This document shows positions 29,473 to 37,913 of a stretch of DNA of 64,000 bases, one piece after another. A program made the position numbers and the translations under genes. A model generated the notes under the pieces. That model saw nothing but the letters and a program-made list of their open reading frames with translations. It had not been told where the DNA came from and did no database searches. Positions within the stretch are counted from its first letter, which is position 1. Each line of letters begins with the position of its first letter. The stretch spans positions 12,674 to 76,673 of the forward strand of contig CAJUFI010000016.1 of assembly GCA_910585665.1 (NCBI GenBank), given 5' to 3'. This DNA comes from an uncultured Acetatifactor sp. (GTDB lineage Bacteria; Bacillota; Clostridia; Lachnospirales; Lachnospiraceae).

Positions 29473-30690
29473 TCACGAATGCCCTTTGGGTATAAAAAAT
29501 AAAATTACAATCTCCACAGCCAACAGAGCCAACAGGACATACAGCAGTACCGGCCAGGCCGAGACGCCTCCCGCAATCAGCAGCATCACCACCGGAACCA
29601 CATATTTCCGGGGATGATGCCACAGGTCGCTTTCAATCTTCCAGCCACGGATGGGATAAAACCATTCCAGGAGCACAGACAGCACCGCACTCTGCAGGGC
29701 AAAGAAAACAGCCCCGGCAATCATTAAGACAGTGACACCGCCGTTTTGTATCTGCCAGCTACAGAGGAATATCACATCTGCAGCCATATTACAGGAAAAG
29801 ATAAACAGACAGTATGGGATGCAAAAGTGTCGTTTCTGTCCAGGCAGGAAACGGACTGCCTGCTCCAGGTCACGGTCGCAGGACAGCAGGATACAAATAG
29901 GGGTATTTAAGGATAGAATTGCAAACCCCACCGGGACAACAAACAGCCCAGCCATTTCTCTTAAAAAATACGGCATTACAATGGCTACGCACCACATCAC
30001 AGCAGTATTGACCAGATAATTCCTGTGGCAGCTCAAATACCGGAAAAAGTACCGCCACAGGGAAGCTTTTTTCCTCTGCCGGATCGCATGGTGTTTCTCA
30101 CTCTCCCCCTGATAAAAAGCATATCCGTCTGCCTTCCATAAAATCAGAATAGCAATGAAGCTATTCGCAAGCAGCAACAGTCCAAACCATGTCCTGCCTC
30201 CACAAAATATAATTGCAGATACTATGGCTGCAGCCCAAAGCCCGCCCACATACCAATATTTTCTTAAGCAATAGGCCGCGGCAGCCATAAAAACCGCATG
30301 AAGCATACTAATGGCCATTCCTGCCAGCTCTATGGGCTTCCATGCAGAAACAGCCAGCAGAACCGCCAGAAGCAGCCCTGTCTTTGTAAGGACCGTATAG
30401 CCTCCCAGCACCGCCACATAGGAGAAAACAAACTCCTGGGGGCGCTGCGGCAGCATCAGCATATGTTTCAGTTCCACAGCGTTATCTTTGGAAGAAAGTG
30501 CCTGCAACATTACGCCGGCTGTAAAGGCGCTTATCATCAGGATTCGTACAGATGCCGCAATCTGCACCTGAAAGCCTGCGATATACAGCCCCCAAAATAT
30601 GATCACATCAATCAAAAGCGTCCGTGAGAGCCGTTCATATTTTGCCCCAAACAGTTTTTTGGCAAAGGCTTTACCTGTCATTTTCATCAT
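29473..30690 (-). CDS. Multi-pass membrane protein, ABC permease partner
   Basis: 405 aa; ATG chosen because GGGAGG lies 6 bp before it, overlapping the last 20 bp of the ATPase gene. About ten hydrophobic helices (LLIDVIIFWGLYIAGF, SYVAVLGGYTVLTKTGLLLAVLLAV, PVVMLLIAGGVSAWPVLLYVLLALLAVEI). Family not firmly recognised; position and overlap make it the membrane subunit of an ABC-2-like transporter. The gene ends 75 bp before the response regulator, so both may share a transcript. Confidence 0.75.
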   Translation of the reverse strand: MMKMTGKAFAKKLFGAKYERLSRTLLIDVIIFWGLYIAGFQVQIAASVRILMISAFTAGVMLQALSSKDNAVELKHMLMLPQRPQEFVFSYVAVLGGYTVLTKTGLLLAVLLAVSAWKPIELAGMAISMLHAVFMAAAAYCLRKYWYVGGLWAAAIVSAIIFCGGRTWFGLLLLANSFIAILILWKADGYAFYQGESEKHHAIRQRKKASLWRYFFRYLSCHRNYLVNTAVMWCVAIVMPYFLREMAGLFVVPVGFAILSLNTPICILLSCDRDLEQAVRFLPGQKRHFCIPYCLFIFSCNMAADVIFLCSWQIQNGGVTVLMIAGAVFFALQSAVLSVLLEWFYPIRGWKIESDLWHHPRKYVVPVVMLLIAGGVSAWPVLLYVLLALLAVEIVILFFIPKGHS

Positions 30691-31378
30691 GCAGTGCCTC
30701 CCGGATATCTGCGGCATTGATCTGCCCGCCTTCAAAAGTCTGCCGGATCTTACCATCTTCCAGGACAAAAACCCGGTCAGAGGTCAGCGTAATGCTCTCC
30801 AGGATATGGGAAGAAAACAGCACAGTCCCATACTCTTTATAGCCCAAAATCTGCTGGTACAAATATTCCGTGCTCTGGAAATCCAGACCGTTGACCGGCT
30901 CATCCAGGAGGAGCAGTCTGGGTTTCAGGGCAAAAGCCGTAATCAGAAATGCTTTTTTTCGGTTCCCGGTTGACAGTTCCCGTAACAGGGTATCTGTATA
31001 TTCTTCAAAGTGAAAGCCCTGTATCAGCTCCGACACATCGGTCACCTCTTTCCCATAGGCGGCACATACATAGGCCAGGTATTCCCGGAAAGTAAAATAC
31101 GAAAAAGAATTGTCTTCGGCAAACACCGTATAGCGGCAAAGCTTAAAATCCTGCTTCCGGAAATCCACGGGAGCGCCGCCAAAGCAGATACCGTCTGAAC
31201 AGAACGTAGGGAGCAGGCCGGAAATCACTTTCAGAAATGTGGTTTTCCCGGCCCCGTTCAGCCCGATCAGGCCTGCCACTTCATGCTCCGCCAGCGAAAA
31301 AGAAAACCCCGAAAGTATCCTTTTCTCTTCACTGTACCACGCACTTAAATTTTGAACCGTCAGGAGCGTTTCTCCCAT
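30671..31378 (-). CDS. ABC transporter ATP-binding protein
   Basis: 235 aa; MGETLLTVQN start after GGGGGGAGG. Walker A GLNGAGKTT, a variant signature ELSTGNRKKAFL (LSTGN instead of LSGGQ), Walker B RLLLLDEPVNGLD and the switch His in LFSSHILES are present. The variant signature is common in ABC-2 exporters. It lies between a small membrane protein gene (its stop precedes this ATG by one base) and the permease it overlaps. Confidence 0.9.
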   Translation of the reverse strand: MGETLLTVQNLSAWYSEEKRILSGFSFSLAEHEVAGLIGLNGAGKTTFLKVISGLLPTFCSDGICFGGAPVDFRKQDFKLCRYTVFAEDNSFSYFTFREYLAYVCAAYGKEVTDVSELIQGFHFEEYTDTLLRELSTGNRKKAFLITAFALKPRLLLLDEPVNGLDFQSTEYLYQQILGYKEYGTVLFSSHILESITLTSDRVFVLEDGKIRQTFEGGQINAADIREALHDENDR

Positions 31379-31379
31379 C

Positions 31380-31556
31380 TTACCTCCCCCCTTTGCCGTC
31401 CTTCTCTTTTTTCCATGTCGCATATGCGGAGTACAGGAATACACCTGCCAATACCAGATAAAGCCCCATCATCGGGAAGTTACCGGATACCCCGCATACA
31501 ATGGCTGCAGCCAGCCAAATCAAGCCAATAAACCCACGAATATAAATATGACGCAT
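31380..31556 (-). CDS. Small two-helix membrane protein
   Basis: 58 aa; ATG-CGT-CAT follows GGGAGGT at 7 bp. Two helices (FIGLIWLAAAIVCGVSG and MGLYLVLAGVFLYSAYA) and a charged tail (KKEKDGKGGR). The stop TAA is inside the ribosome site of the ATPase gene, so the two are translationally coupled. It probably belongs to the transporter as an accessory subunit; family not recognised. Confidence 0.7.
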   Translation of the reverse strand: MRHIYIRGFIGLIWLAAAIVCGVSGNFPMMGLYLVLAGVFLYSAYATWKKEKDGKGGR

Positions 31557-31602
31557 TATTTTTACCTCCCTCATCTACCTTTTGCTTTCTCCATATATCC
31601 AA

Positions 31603-32223
31603 TTATTTTAATTCAAAGTGCATGGCAACCAGATTGGCCAGTTCAGCCATTCCCATGGTTCCATCATTTATCACTGAAACGTAGTTCTCTTTCTGGCATT
31701 GCCTCTGTACTCCCTGCGCAAACAGAATATCCCTGTCCATCCAGTTGTGGAAAGCATTTTCCTTATCACTGCACCCCTCCAACACCAAAGGAACAAAGTC
31801 TCTTTCTCTATAATGCGTTATTTGAAATTCTTTTGCAGGTGTAATAGAGATATATCGGTTATCCGGAATACCAGACTGTTTCATCAGCTCCGGAAGATAC
31901 GCTGCACCTTCTGTGATAATGTCGCCTTTCCAATCAATCTGCTTCAGGTCTGTTGCCACAAATTCAAAGATTTCCCTGTAGATGGCAAATTCCTCTCTGC
32001 ATTGGATGAATGGTTCCCGCATCCAGATCTGCTCCGCATTCATACTGGTGACCTTCCTGCAGACAGGACATTCCTTCCACGCTCCTGCCTGTATATATCT
32101 GTCCAGAAAGTCATCCACTTTAAAGTAGCATAAACCGTATTTCCGCGAGAGGATCTCGGCCACGCTGCTTTTTCCGGCACAGGGAGAACCACCGATATAG
32201 TATACTTCTTTCGCATCGTTCAT
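31603..32223 (-). CDS. P-loop kinase-like protein
   Basis: 206 aa; MNDAKEV start after AAAAGAGAACG. Walker A YIGGSPCAGKSSVAEIL, then DDFLDRYI and CPVCRK, and a likely lid region RERDFV. It resembles the AAA/shikimate-kinase-like nucleotide kinases often annotated as ATP-binding or zeta-toxin-like. No antitoxin-like partner precedes it. Substrate unknown. Confidence 0.7.
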   Translation of the reverse strand: MNDAKEVYYIGGSPCAGKSSVAEILSRKYGLCYFKVDDFLDRYIQAGAWKECPVCRKVTSMNAEQIWMREPFIQCREEFAIYREIFEFVATDLKQIDWKGDIITEGAAYLPELMKQSGIPDNRYISITPAKEFQITHYRERDFVPLVLEGCSDKENAFHNWMDRDILFAQGVQRQCQKENYVSVINDGTMGMAELANLVAMHFELK

Positions 32224-32261
32224 TTTTCGTTCTCTTTTGCCGCCAACAATCGTTTTTCCTA

Positions 32262-33272
32262 TCATCTCAGATAAATATCGAGCAGCTGTTCGACTCCCGA
32301 CTCCTCCTGCGGCAGCTCCGGATTCATATTTGTCATTATGAGCGCTATGGAATCCTCTCCGGGGTTGATTTTCAACATGCACTGTCCGTTCTCTCCCCAT
32401 CCCTTGGAGACAATGGTACCCTCCCCCTGCTGAAACAATCCCAGGCCGACCCAGGGGAATTTTTCAGAGGACTTCATCATTTCCCTGGCGGATTCCTGAC
32501 CCAGAACGCGGCCATGCCCCTTAATCGATGCGGCAAAATCTCTGCCTATTGCCAAAAGATCCCCTGGCGAGCTCCAAAGGCCGGAAGCCGCAAGATCCGG
32601 GCTTAGAGGGTATTTCCCCCTGATGGGCCTGCCATCGCTGCCGTAGCCTGTAGCCAGCCTCCCCCTTCTTGAGAAAAGCTCCATATGTTCACGAATTCCA
32701 AAAAAGATGTCCTTCAAAGCTAATTTGTCGAAGACGAGCTCCTTCGCCAGGTCTGCAAATCTTTTTCCTGTAATGTCCTCAAGCAATACCTGTATGATAC
32801 AAAATCCCGCATCCGAATATTCAAATGCTGTTCCAGGAGCCTGTCTGACCACTGCGGGACGATTATTATAGGCAGTAGTGCCCTCCAGAATCTCCGTGAT
32901 GCTGATTGCCTTGTCATTCATCCGATGACCGTAGAATCCGTCCTCACCGTCAGAAATTCCAGCTGTGTGTTGAAGCAAATGTCGGACGGAAGCGTCACTT
33001 TCCTCCCCGTTTGTGCCGCGAAGCTTCCAGCTTGATAAAAATCTGTCAGCGGGTTCGTCAATATCGATTCTTCCCTGTTCGGAAAGCTTCATGACACAGA
33101 TGGCGGTGATAAACTTGGATATGGAGCAGGCCGGGAAAATCGTCCTCTCGTCCACCTCCGTTCCGCTCTCCTTATCCGAAAAGCCATAAAAATCATACCG
33201 TGTTTCTCCGTTATTCCTAATACAGGCACAGCCGACTCCCGGAAACCTTTTCATAATGTCAATGTCGATCAT
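32262..33272 (-). CDS. Serine hydrolase, class C beta-lactamase family
   Basis: 336 aa; ATG-ATC-GAC follows AAGGAGG at 8 bp. Penicillin-binding-protein-like fold: SxxK motif FPACSISKFITAICVMKL (catalytic Ser), YSDAGFCIIQ as the second motif, and SKGWGENGQ near the third. No signal peptide, so it is a cytoplasmic EstB-like esterase or peptidase, not a true resistance lactamase. Its 5' end lies 35 bp past the end of the broken grpB gene. Confidence 0.85.
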   Translation of the reverse strand: MIDIDIMKRFPGVGCACIRNNGETRYDFYGFSDKESGTEVDERTIFPACSISKFITAICVMKLSEQGRIDIDEPADRFLSSWKLRGTNGEESDASVRHLLQHTAGISDGEDGFYGHRMNDKAISITEILEGTTAYNNRPAVVRQAPGTAFEYSDAGFCIIQVLLEDITGKRFADLAKELVFDKLALKDIFFGIREHMELFSRRGRLATGYGSDGRPIRGKYPLSPDLAASGLWSSPGDLLAIGRDFAASIKGHGRVLGQESAREMMKSSEKFPWVGLGLFQQGEGTIVSKGWGENGQCMLKINPGEDSIALIMTNMNPELPQEESGVEQLLDIYLR

Positions 33273-33306
33273 ATCTTTGACCTCCTTCATCGTCTCTTTG
33301 TGTTCT

Positions 33307-33849
33307 CTATGTATCCTGAAGCTGTCTCCATACATATGCCTCCTTCAGTAGGTATTCTATGCATTCCTGCTTGCCCTCTGTATAGCTTTTTCGGTCATCT
33401 GGAAATTGTAACGCCAGTTTTTTCTTACAGGCATCGTATATCATTGCTTTATCAGGATGGCAATTCAGATAATCCCGAAAATTGATATAGTTTTTCCATT
33501 ATGTCCCATTCCATTTGACTGCATGGATATGATGTGTGCGCGTATCTTTTTCAAAATCACCCATTACAAACAGCATTTGCCCGGCAACATCTTCCCCGCG
33601 AAAAATAAAACCGTGTTCTTCCAACAGTTGCATATAAGGTGAAATATCATTCAAATCACGGAGGCCAATCACAATATCAATAATTGGTTTTGCATAAATG
33701 GAAGCAATCGCAGTGCTTCCCACATGCTGGATGTCAACAGCGGCATTTCCGAAAAGCTGCTTCAATTCCAAAATTACATTTTCAGCATTTTTATCCCATT
33801 CCTCCTGATGGGATATAAGCTTTACGCTTCCTCTTTTTAATCCTATCAT
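33307..33849 (-). pseudogene. GrpB/UPF0157 family gene split by one in-frame stop
   Basis: The first 116 codons carry the family signature (HVGSTAIASIYAKPIIDIVIGL, HHIHAVKWNGT). A TAA at 33499-33501 then interrupts the frame, but reading through gives WKNYINFRDYLNCHPDKA and on to a second stop at 33307, the expected C-terminus and total length (about 180 codons). Only one codon separates it from an intact gene. It is a recent pseudogene, a sequencing error, or an uncommon case of readthrough. Confidence 0.8.
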
Positions 33850-33900
33850 TCTTTCCCCCAGGCAGCTTGCAGCTCTGCCGTATCCCTTGTACCAGTATGG

Positions 33901-34419
33901 CTATTCCGACAGGGCGATCCTGTAAATATCCGCCTGTTCTCCATCAATTTCAAAGCTGCGCTCATAGACGCCTCCATTCCGGATAATTGTTTTAACCGAA
34001 GGTTCATTCTTCCTTTCCACAGAAAGATATAGTTCGTTCATCCCAGTCTTTTGGGCAACTTCCAATAACTGCCGCAGCATTTCCGTAGCAAAGCCTTTTC
34101 TTCTTTCTGACGGACGGACGCTGTAACCGCAATGGCCGAGATCCTTCAGGAAGTCGTTCAGCGTATGCCTGAAATCAATGATTCCCACAATTCTATCCTG
34201 ATCGTCCACGGCAAAGAATGTGTCCGTTATAACCCAATTCGGATTCACCGTTTCCTCTTTCGTGTTTGCGTCTATGGTTCTGCACCATTCTGTGTAATCA
34301 TCCGTTTTATCCAATAATTCACTTCCGTTGATGACAAATTCTCCATGTTCAAAAAATTCCTGTCTGAACTCTATGGCCTGTTTTTTCATCGCTTCTGTTG
34401 GTCTGACTAATTGAATCAT
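33901..34419 (-). CDS. GNAT family N-acetyltransferase
   Basis: 172 aa. The acetyl-CoA-binding motif A is SVRPSERRKGFATEMLRQLLEVA, preceded by the strand IVGIIDFRHTL. The N-terminus (MIQLVRPTEAMKKQAIEFRQEFF) is typical of the predicted acetyltransferases of Firmicutes (COG3981-like). Substrate unknown. It begins 3 bp after the preceding YoaP-type gene ends, so the two are coupled. Confidence 0.85.
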   Translation of the reverse strand: MIQLVRPTEAMKKQAIEFRQEFFEHGEFVINGSELLDKTDDYTEWCRTIDANTKEETVNPNWVITDTFFAVDDQDRIVGIIDFRHTLNDFLKDLGHCGYSVRPSERRKGFATEMLRQLLEVAQKTGMNELYLSVERKNEPSVKTIIRNGGVYERSFEIDGEQADIYRIALSE

Positions 34420-34422
34420 TTT

Positions 34423-35181
34423 TCACACTCCTTTATCCGCTAAGATTTTATCAAATTTCTTTTCCGACAGGATTTCATGTGTCACGAGTTGCCCGTCATA
34501 GAAAAGGGAAAAAGTGGTAAAGGGCGAAGGGGCATTCTGCGCATCCTCCCTGGTCTGAATATGTACGGACCGGAACACTGCATTCCTGGCCTTTGCCATC
34601 TCCTCCAGTATCGGTACATACTTTGCCGTAAAAGGGCATTGATTCGTGTAATACAGCACAAATCCCTCTGGCATATCTTCCTGCCTGCCCACGCTGTCCC
34701 GGAAGCAGGGAAGGGGTACGCCCTCATCAAATGGCAGGTACATCAGCTCAAAATAAGGCTCTGCCGTATCCGCTGTCTGAAAGCCCTTATAGCCCATATA
34801 TTTCGGGTCAGAGAGGAATCCCATTTTCTTTTTGAAGGAGGACAGGATTACAAGCCCCTTTTTCCCTTTCTCTTTACTGTCCTTGATACATGCATTCAGC
34901 AACAGGTTCGAATATCCATGCCCTTTGAACTGCCCGGATACCCACAGGCAGTCAATATACATATAGCCTTGCGCCTCGATGGGCGCCCATGCATATTCCG
35001 CAGGGATATACTCAATGAAGCATTTTCCCCGGACATTGCCTTTTAGGAATACAAGCCCCTCGTCCAGCCTGTCTTTCAGCCAGTTCTTTTTGGACATGAC
35101 CTGGATATCCTTGTTATTGGAGATTGCACAGCAGATGTGCTCCTGATCAATATTTTCATGTGTCAGTTTTACAAGTTCCAT
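34423..35181 (-). CDS. GNAT acetyltransferase with YoaP-like C-terminal domain
   Basis: 252 aa. N-terminal GNAT domain: YMYIDCLWVSGQFKGHGYSNLLLNACI holds the acetyl-CoA loop. The C-terminal third (GFVLYYTNQCPFTAKYVPILEEMAKA, FRSVHIQTREDAQNAPSPFTTFSLFYDGQ) is the YoaP-type, thioredoxin-like domain with a CPF site. Ribosome site AGAAGGAGG. Upstream lies hairpin site A. Confidence 0.85.
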   Translation of the reverse strand: MELVKLTHENIDQEHICCAISNNKDIQVMSKKNWLKDRLDEGLVFLKGNVRGKCFIEYIPAEYAWAPIEAQGYMYIDCLWVSGQFKGHGYSNLLLNACIKDSKEKGKKGLVILSSFKKKMGFLSDPKYMGYKGFQTADTAEPYFELMYLPFDEGVPLPCFRDSVGRQEDMPEGFVLYYTNQCPFTAKYVPILEEMAKARNAVFRSVHIQTREDAQNAPSPFTTFSLFYDGQLVTHEILSEKKFDKILADKGV

Positions 35182-35221
35182 ATTCTATTGCCTCCTTCTT
35201 AGCTTTATTAAATTTCCCAAA

Positions 35222-35268
35222 AAATCCTGATTTCTTTTTATATGTGACTTCTCGACAAATGAGAATTT
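35222..35268 (-). repeat. Gene-flanking hairpin, site A
   Basis: Arms 35222-35233 and 35257-35268 pair over 11 of 12 positions (one U-G). The distal arm overlaps the stop codon of the GNAT gene ending at 35267. Sites B and C share the arm consensus AAATYCYGATTT, the stop-codon overlap and the loop motif TTTGTC/TTATC-RGGAA. Confidence 0.6.
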
Positions 35269-35725
35269 AACGCACTCTCTCAGTATTTGTAATATTAAAT
35301 CCGACTTTTTCGTATAGTTTTAAAGCTTTTTCATTCCATTTAGCAACATGTAACAAAATAGGCCCATTGCTAATTTGGCGAATATGGTTCATTCCCCATA
35401 ATAAAAGCTGTTTTCCATATCCTTTATTTTGATATTTCTTATTAACTATCAAATCGTCTATCTCACTTCCATAACATGCGACAGAACCAATAATTTCTTC
35501 CCCGCTTACAAGTAAAAAAATATCTTTACTTTTTTCACGGACTTGTTCATAATCACTCAAAAAATTGTATGGCTTAATATCAAGTGATTTTCGCATTTCA
35601 TAAAAGCATGCATTATATATTTTCATGTATTGTTGAAAGGACTTTTGCTCAAAAGGAATACACGAAATACTATTTTCCCCGATACCGTCTTTTACATATT
35701 TCATTTCATATACCATTATTTCCAT
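35267..35725 (-). CDS. GNAT family N-acetyltransferase
   Basis: 152 aa. Motif A DDLIVNKKYQNKGYGKQLLLWGMNHI and the C-terminal strand-helix NEKALKLYEKVGFNI, hallmark of RimI-like acetyltransferases. The AT-rich sequence differs from the GC-rich genes left of 31 kb. It is enclosed by hairpin sites A (after its stop) and B (before its start), like a cassette. Substrate unknown. Confidence 0.85.
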   Translation of the reverse strand: MEIMVYEMKYVKDGIGENSISCIPFEQKSFQQYMKIYNACFYEMRKSLDIKPYNFLSDYEQVREKSKDIFLLVSGEEIIGSVACYGSEIDDLIVNKKYQNKGYGKQLLLWGMNHIRQISNGPILLHVAKWNEKALKLYEKVGFNITNTERVR

Positions 35726-35742
35726 ACTGCAATCTTCCCCAC

Positions 35743-35936
35743 AAATCCCGATTTCTCCACGAGTGCGTTTTATTTGCTATTTTTAACCCATGTGCCGACT
35801 TCCGATGATTTTATCATGCCAAGATGTTTGTAGAAATCCTGATCCAAAAGCACGATTGCCCTTTTTGCACCTTATACAGCCCTCCAATCAGCACCATTCT
35901 CTTTTTCATATGCAGCTCCCTGACAAGTAGGAAGTT
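35743..35936 (-). repeat. Gene-flanking hairpin, site B, with a short insert
   Basis: Arms 35743-35754 and 35925-35936 resemble those of sites A and C (9 of 12 pairs), but here are separated by about 170 bp. The insert contains a 31-codon frame (35814-35909, MKKRMVLIGGLYKVQKGQ) behind AGGGAG, perhaps the remnant of a lost gene. The distal arm overlaps the CPBP stop codon. Confidence 0.5.
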
Positions 35937-36684
35937 ACCAAGTGAAAAATTTTTCGCCTGATTTTTTATACAATAAAGTACCAACAAAAATTATGGTCGC
36001 TAATACAACAATGTTATATTGTATTGGCGCTAAATAACAGATATTAAAAGCTGCGTGCATAATGGCAATCAGCAATATATTTCTGCATTGATAATAGGTT
36101 ATTCCCAAAACAACGGAAACAAGTAATGTCCATATACAAAAACAAACAATATGTTCCATGCTCAATGAATTTCTGATGATCCACATTGGTATATGCCACA
36201 CTGCCCAAACGGCGCCAACAAAAAGAACACTTTTGATTTTCTTAAAAGGAAGTCGTTCCAGCAGAAATCCTCTCCATGCTATTTCTTCAACAAACGCTGT
36301 TATCAGCAGGTATATACAACTTGTTAACAGGGATATTACTGTCGAATATGTATTTTTAAATACGTCAGTTTTCACGATGAACGAATAGCAATAAGAACCA
36401 AATATACCTACCGCCATACTTATAATCCCTGTTAAAATATATTTGATTGTTATTTTCCCTGAAAACATTTGCGTAAAGTACACCTTGATGTTCTTCTCGC
36501 AAATCAGCAGAAAAATAGCAGCCATAGTGGGGATACACACATATAAGTATTTTAAGTACAATAATCCATTGGGAATGATAATTCCGTTCTGTTCCAGCAA
36601 TGTAGGTACATAGCATATAACCGATAAAACATATACGACAGAAACCCATAACGTGAGTTTCAACTTATTTTTGTATCCGGCCAT
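35935..36684 (-). CDS. CPBP-family intramembrane metalloprotease
   Basis: 249 aa; MAGYKNKLK start after AAGGAGAGA. Eight or so membrane helices with the CPBP (Abi/CAAX-like) catalytic motifs: FVEEIAWRGFLLERL (EExxxR), WAVWHIPMW (second motif His) and IMHAAFN (third motif). In Firmicutes such proteins often confer bacteriocin self-immunity or process peptides. It lies between hairpin sites B and C. Confidence 0.88.
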   Translation of the reverse strand: MAGYKNKLKLTLWVSVVYVLSVICYVPTLLEQNGIIIPNGLLYLKYLYVCIPTMAAIFLLICEKNIKVYFTQMFSGKITIKYILTGIISMAVGIFGSYCYSFIVKTDVFKNTYSTVISLLTSCIYLLITAFVEEIAWRGFLLERLPFKKIKSVLFVGAVWAVWHIPMWIIRNSLSMEHIVCFCIWTLLVSVVLGITYYQCRNILLIAIMHAAFNICYLAPIQYNIVVLATIIFVGTLLYKKSGEKFFTW

Positions 36685-36718
36685 CACAATCTCTCCTTGC
36701 AGTGCGAAAATCTTACAG

Positions 36719-36765
36719 AAATTCCGATTTCTCGTTCTCGGCAAATTCCTGATAAATCGGAATTT
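36719..36765 (-). repeat. Gene-flanking hairpin, site C
   Basis: Perfect 12-bp arms AAATTCCGATTT (36719-36730) and AAATCGGAATTT (36754-36765) with a 23-nt loop. The distal arm overlaps the stop codon of the GNAT gene ending at 36765. Compared with site A, a C-G pair replaces a U-A pair in the stem. Confidence 0.65.
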
Positions 36766-37289
36766 TACCATTTTAATTTTTCCCACTCTTCACGCTTTAT
36801 GGCATATGCATATGATATCCCATTCTTTTCATCAGGATATTCTTTCACTTTCCTCATACCGATTGCAATGGCAGTAGAACATGAACCAATATTTGTATAT
36901 TTCATGTAAGAATATAGACAATCGTATTCTGTATTCATAAATGCCCAATCTCTAACCTCGCTTGCGGCCTCACTTCCAAAACCTTTCCTCCAATGATTCT
37001 TATGAATGTGATACCCTATTTCAGGCAGGAATTCTCCATCAATATTCTGTAATGTCAGCCCACAGTCGCCGATAAATTCATCCGTTTCTCTTAAAACAAC
37101 AGCCCACAGACCGAATCCATATTCCTCGTAGTTCTGGAGATTCCATTCAATCCAATCCTTTGTATGGTTCTCATCAAAAGGTTTGGGATAGTGTCGCATG
37201 GTTTCCGGGTCTGAAAAGATTTCAAATAATGCTGGAAAATCCTCATGAGTAAATTCTCTTAACAGTAGATTTTCCGTTTTAATGACCAT
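36765..37289 (-). CDS. RimJ/RimL-type GNAT acetyltransferase
   Basis: 174 aa. Typical start TENLLLREFTHEDFPALFEIFSDPETMRHYP and motif A IGYHIHKNHWRKGFGSEAASEVRDWAF mark the RimJ/L-like group that acetylates protein N-termini or small amines. Site C follows the stop codon. Confidence 0.88.
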   Translation of the reverse strand: MVIKTENLLLREFTHEDFPALFEIFSDPETMRHYPKPFDENHTKDWIEWNLQNYEEYGFGLWAVVLRETDEFIGDCGLTLQNIDGEFLPEIGYHIHKNHWRKGFGSEAASEVRDWAFMNTEYDCLYSYMKYTNIGSCSTAIAIGMRKVKEYPDEKNGISYAYAIKREEWEKLKW

Positions 37290-37312
37290 TGTTGTTTCTC
37301 CTCGATTTTTCT

Positions 37313-37696
37313 TTATATTTCTTCAGAAATTTCTCTGCTGCAACTCTCAATAAATTCTGTCATGCTCTCAAAATGCCTTGGGCAAATTCCCACTTTTTCA
37401 TATTCTGCATGATACTTATTCAGAGCCTGATTGAAGACATCCACATTCCCCTCCAGATTTTTGGGGCTAAATTTATCCATAATTTCAAAGCCATCCACCG
37501 CGATGTATTCTGCAATCTCATAGAACATCCACTGTAAAGACAATAAATTCATAAAGGAAGAATACACATCGTCTCCGCCTGCCGCTTCGGTCATTTTGTT
37601 TTTCCAGTTAGAATACATTTCCTCATACGTTCCACGCAGGTTTTCCGCAGAAGGGAGAACCTTTTTCTTCGGAACCTGCAGATACTCGTCTGCCAA
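37313..37696 (-). pseudogene. Unrecognised coding fragment
   Basis: Protein-like and helical (YEEMYSNWKNKMTEAAGG, LLSLQWMFYEIAEYIAVDG) with only a TTG as start and no ribosome site. The frame stays open upstream as AELTEVFVLADEYLQVP to a TGA that lies within the neighbouring adenosine-deaminase fragment. It looks like the C-terminal part of a lost gene joined to the fragment at 37711-37896. Family not identified. Confidence 0.4.
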
Positions 37697-37710
37697 AACG
37701 AAAACTTCCG

Positions 37711-37896
37711 TCAGTTCTGCCGCATTTCATCCATGGACAATATGGGAGTTTTCACAGGCTCTATCTTTATGCCTGTCATTTTGTGCAGATACTGCCGGCT
37801 TCCGCCCAGTATAAAATGGTTATGCAGGTCAGATTTGGGAAACGCCCTGATTTTCTCTAAATTCCCTTGTTTCAATGCATCGGTGAAACTTTCCAT
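37711..37896 (-). pseudogene. Adenosine-deaminase-like N-terminal fragment
   Basis: 61 codons. FPKSDLHNHFILGGSRQYL carries the HxH metal motif of the adenosine deaminase / amidohydrolase group, followed by SMDEM. The family is about 330 aa, so only the N-terminus remains before a TGA; the sequence beyond the stop switches to an unrelated frame. The product would lack most of the barrel. Confidence 0.55.
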
Positions 37897-37913
37897 TATA
37901 AAGACACCTCGTT

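Noticed and set aside
31603..32223. Toxin-antitoxin pair around the P-loop protein
   Set aside because: No small antitoxin-like gene precedes it, and the fold fits a general nucleotide kinase as well.
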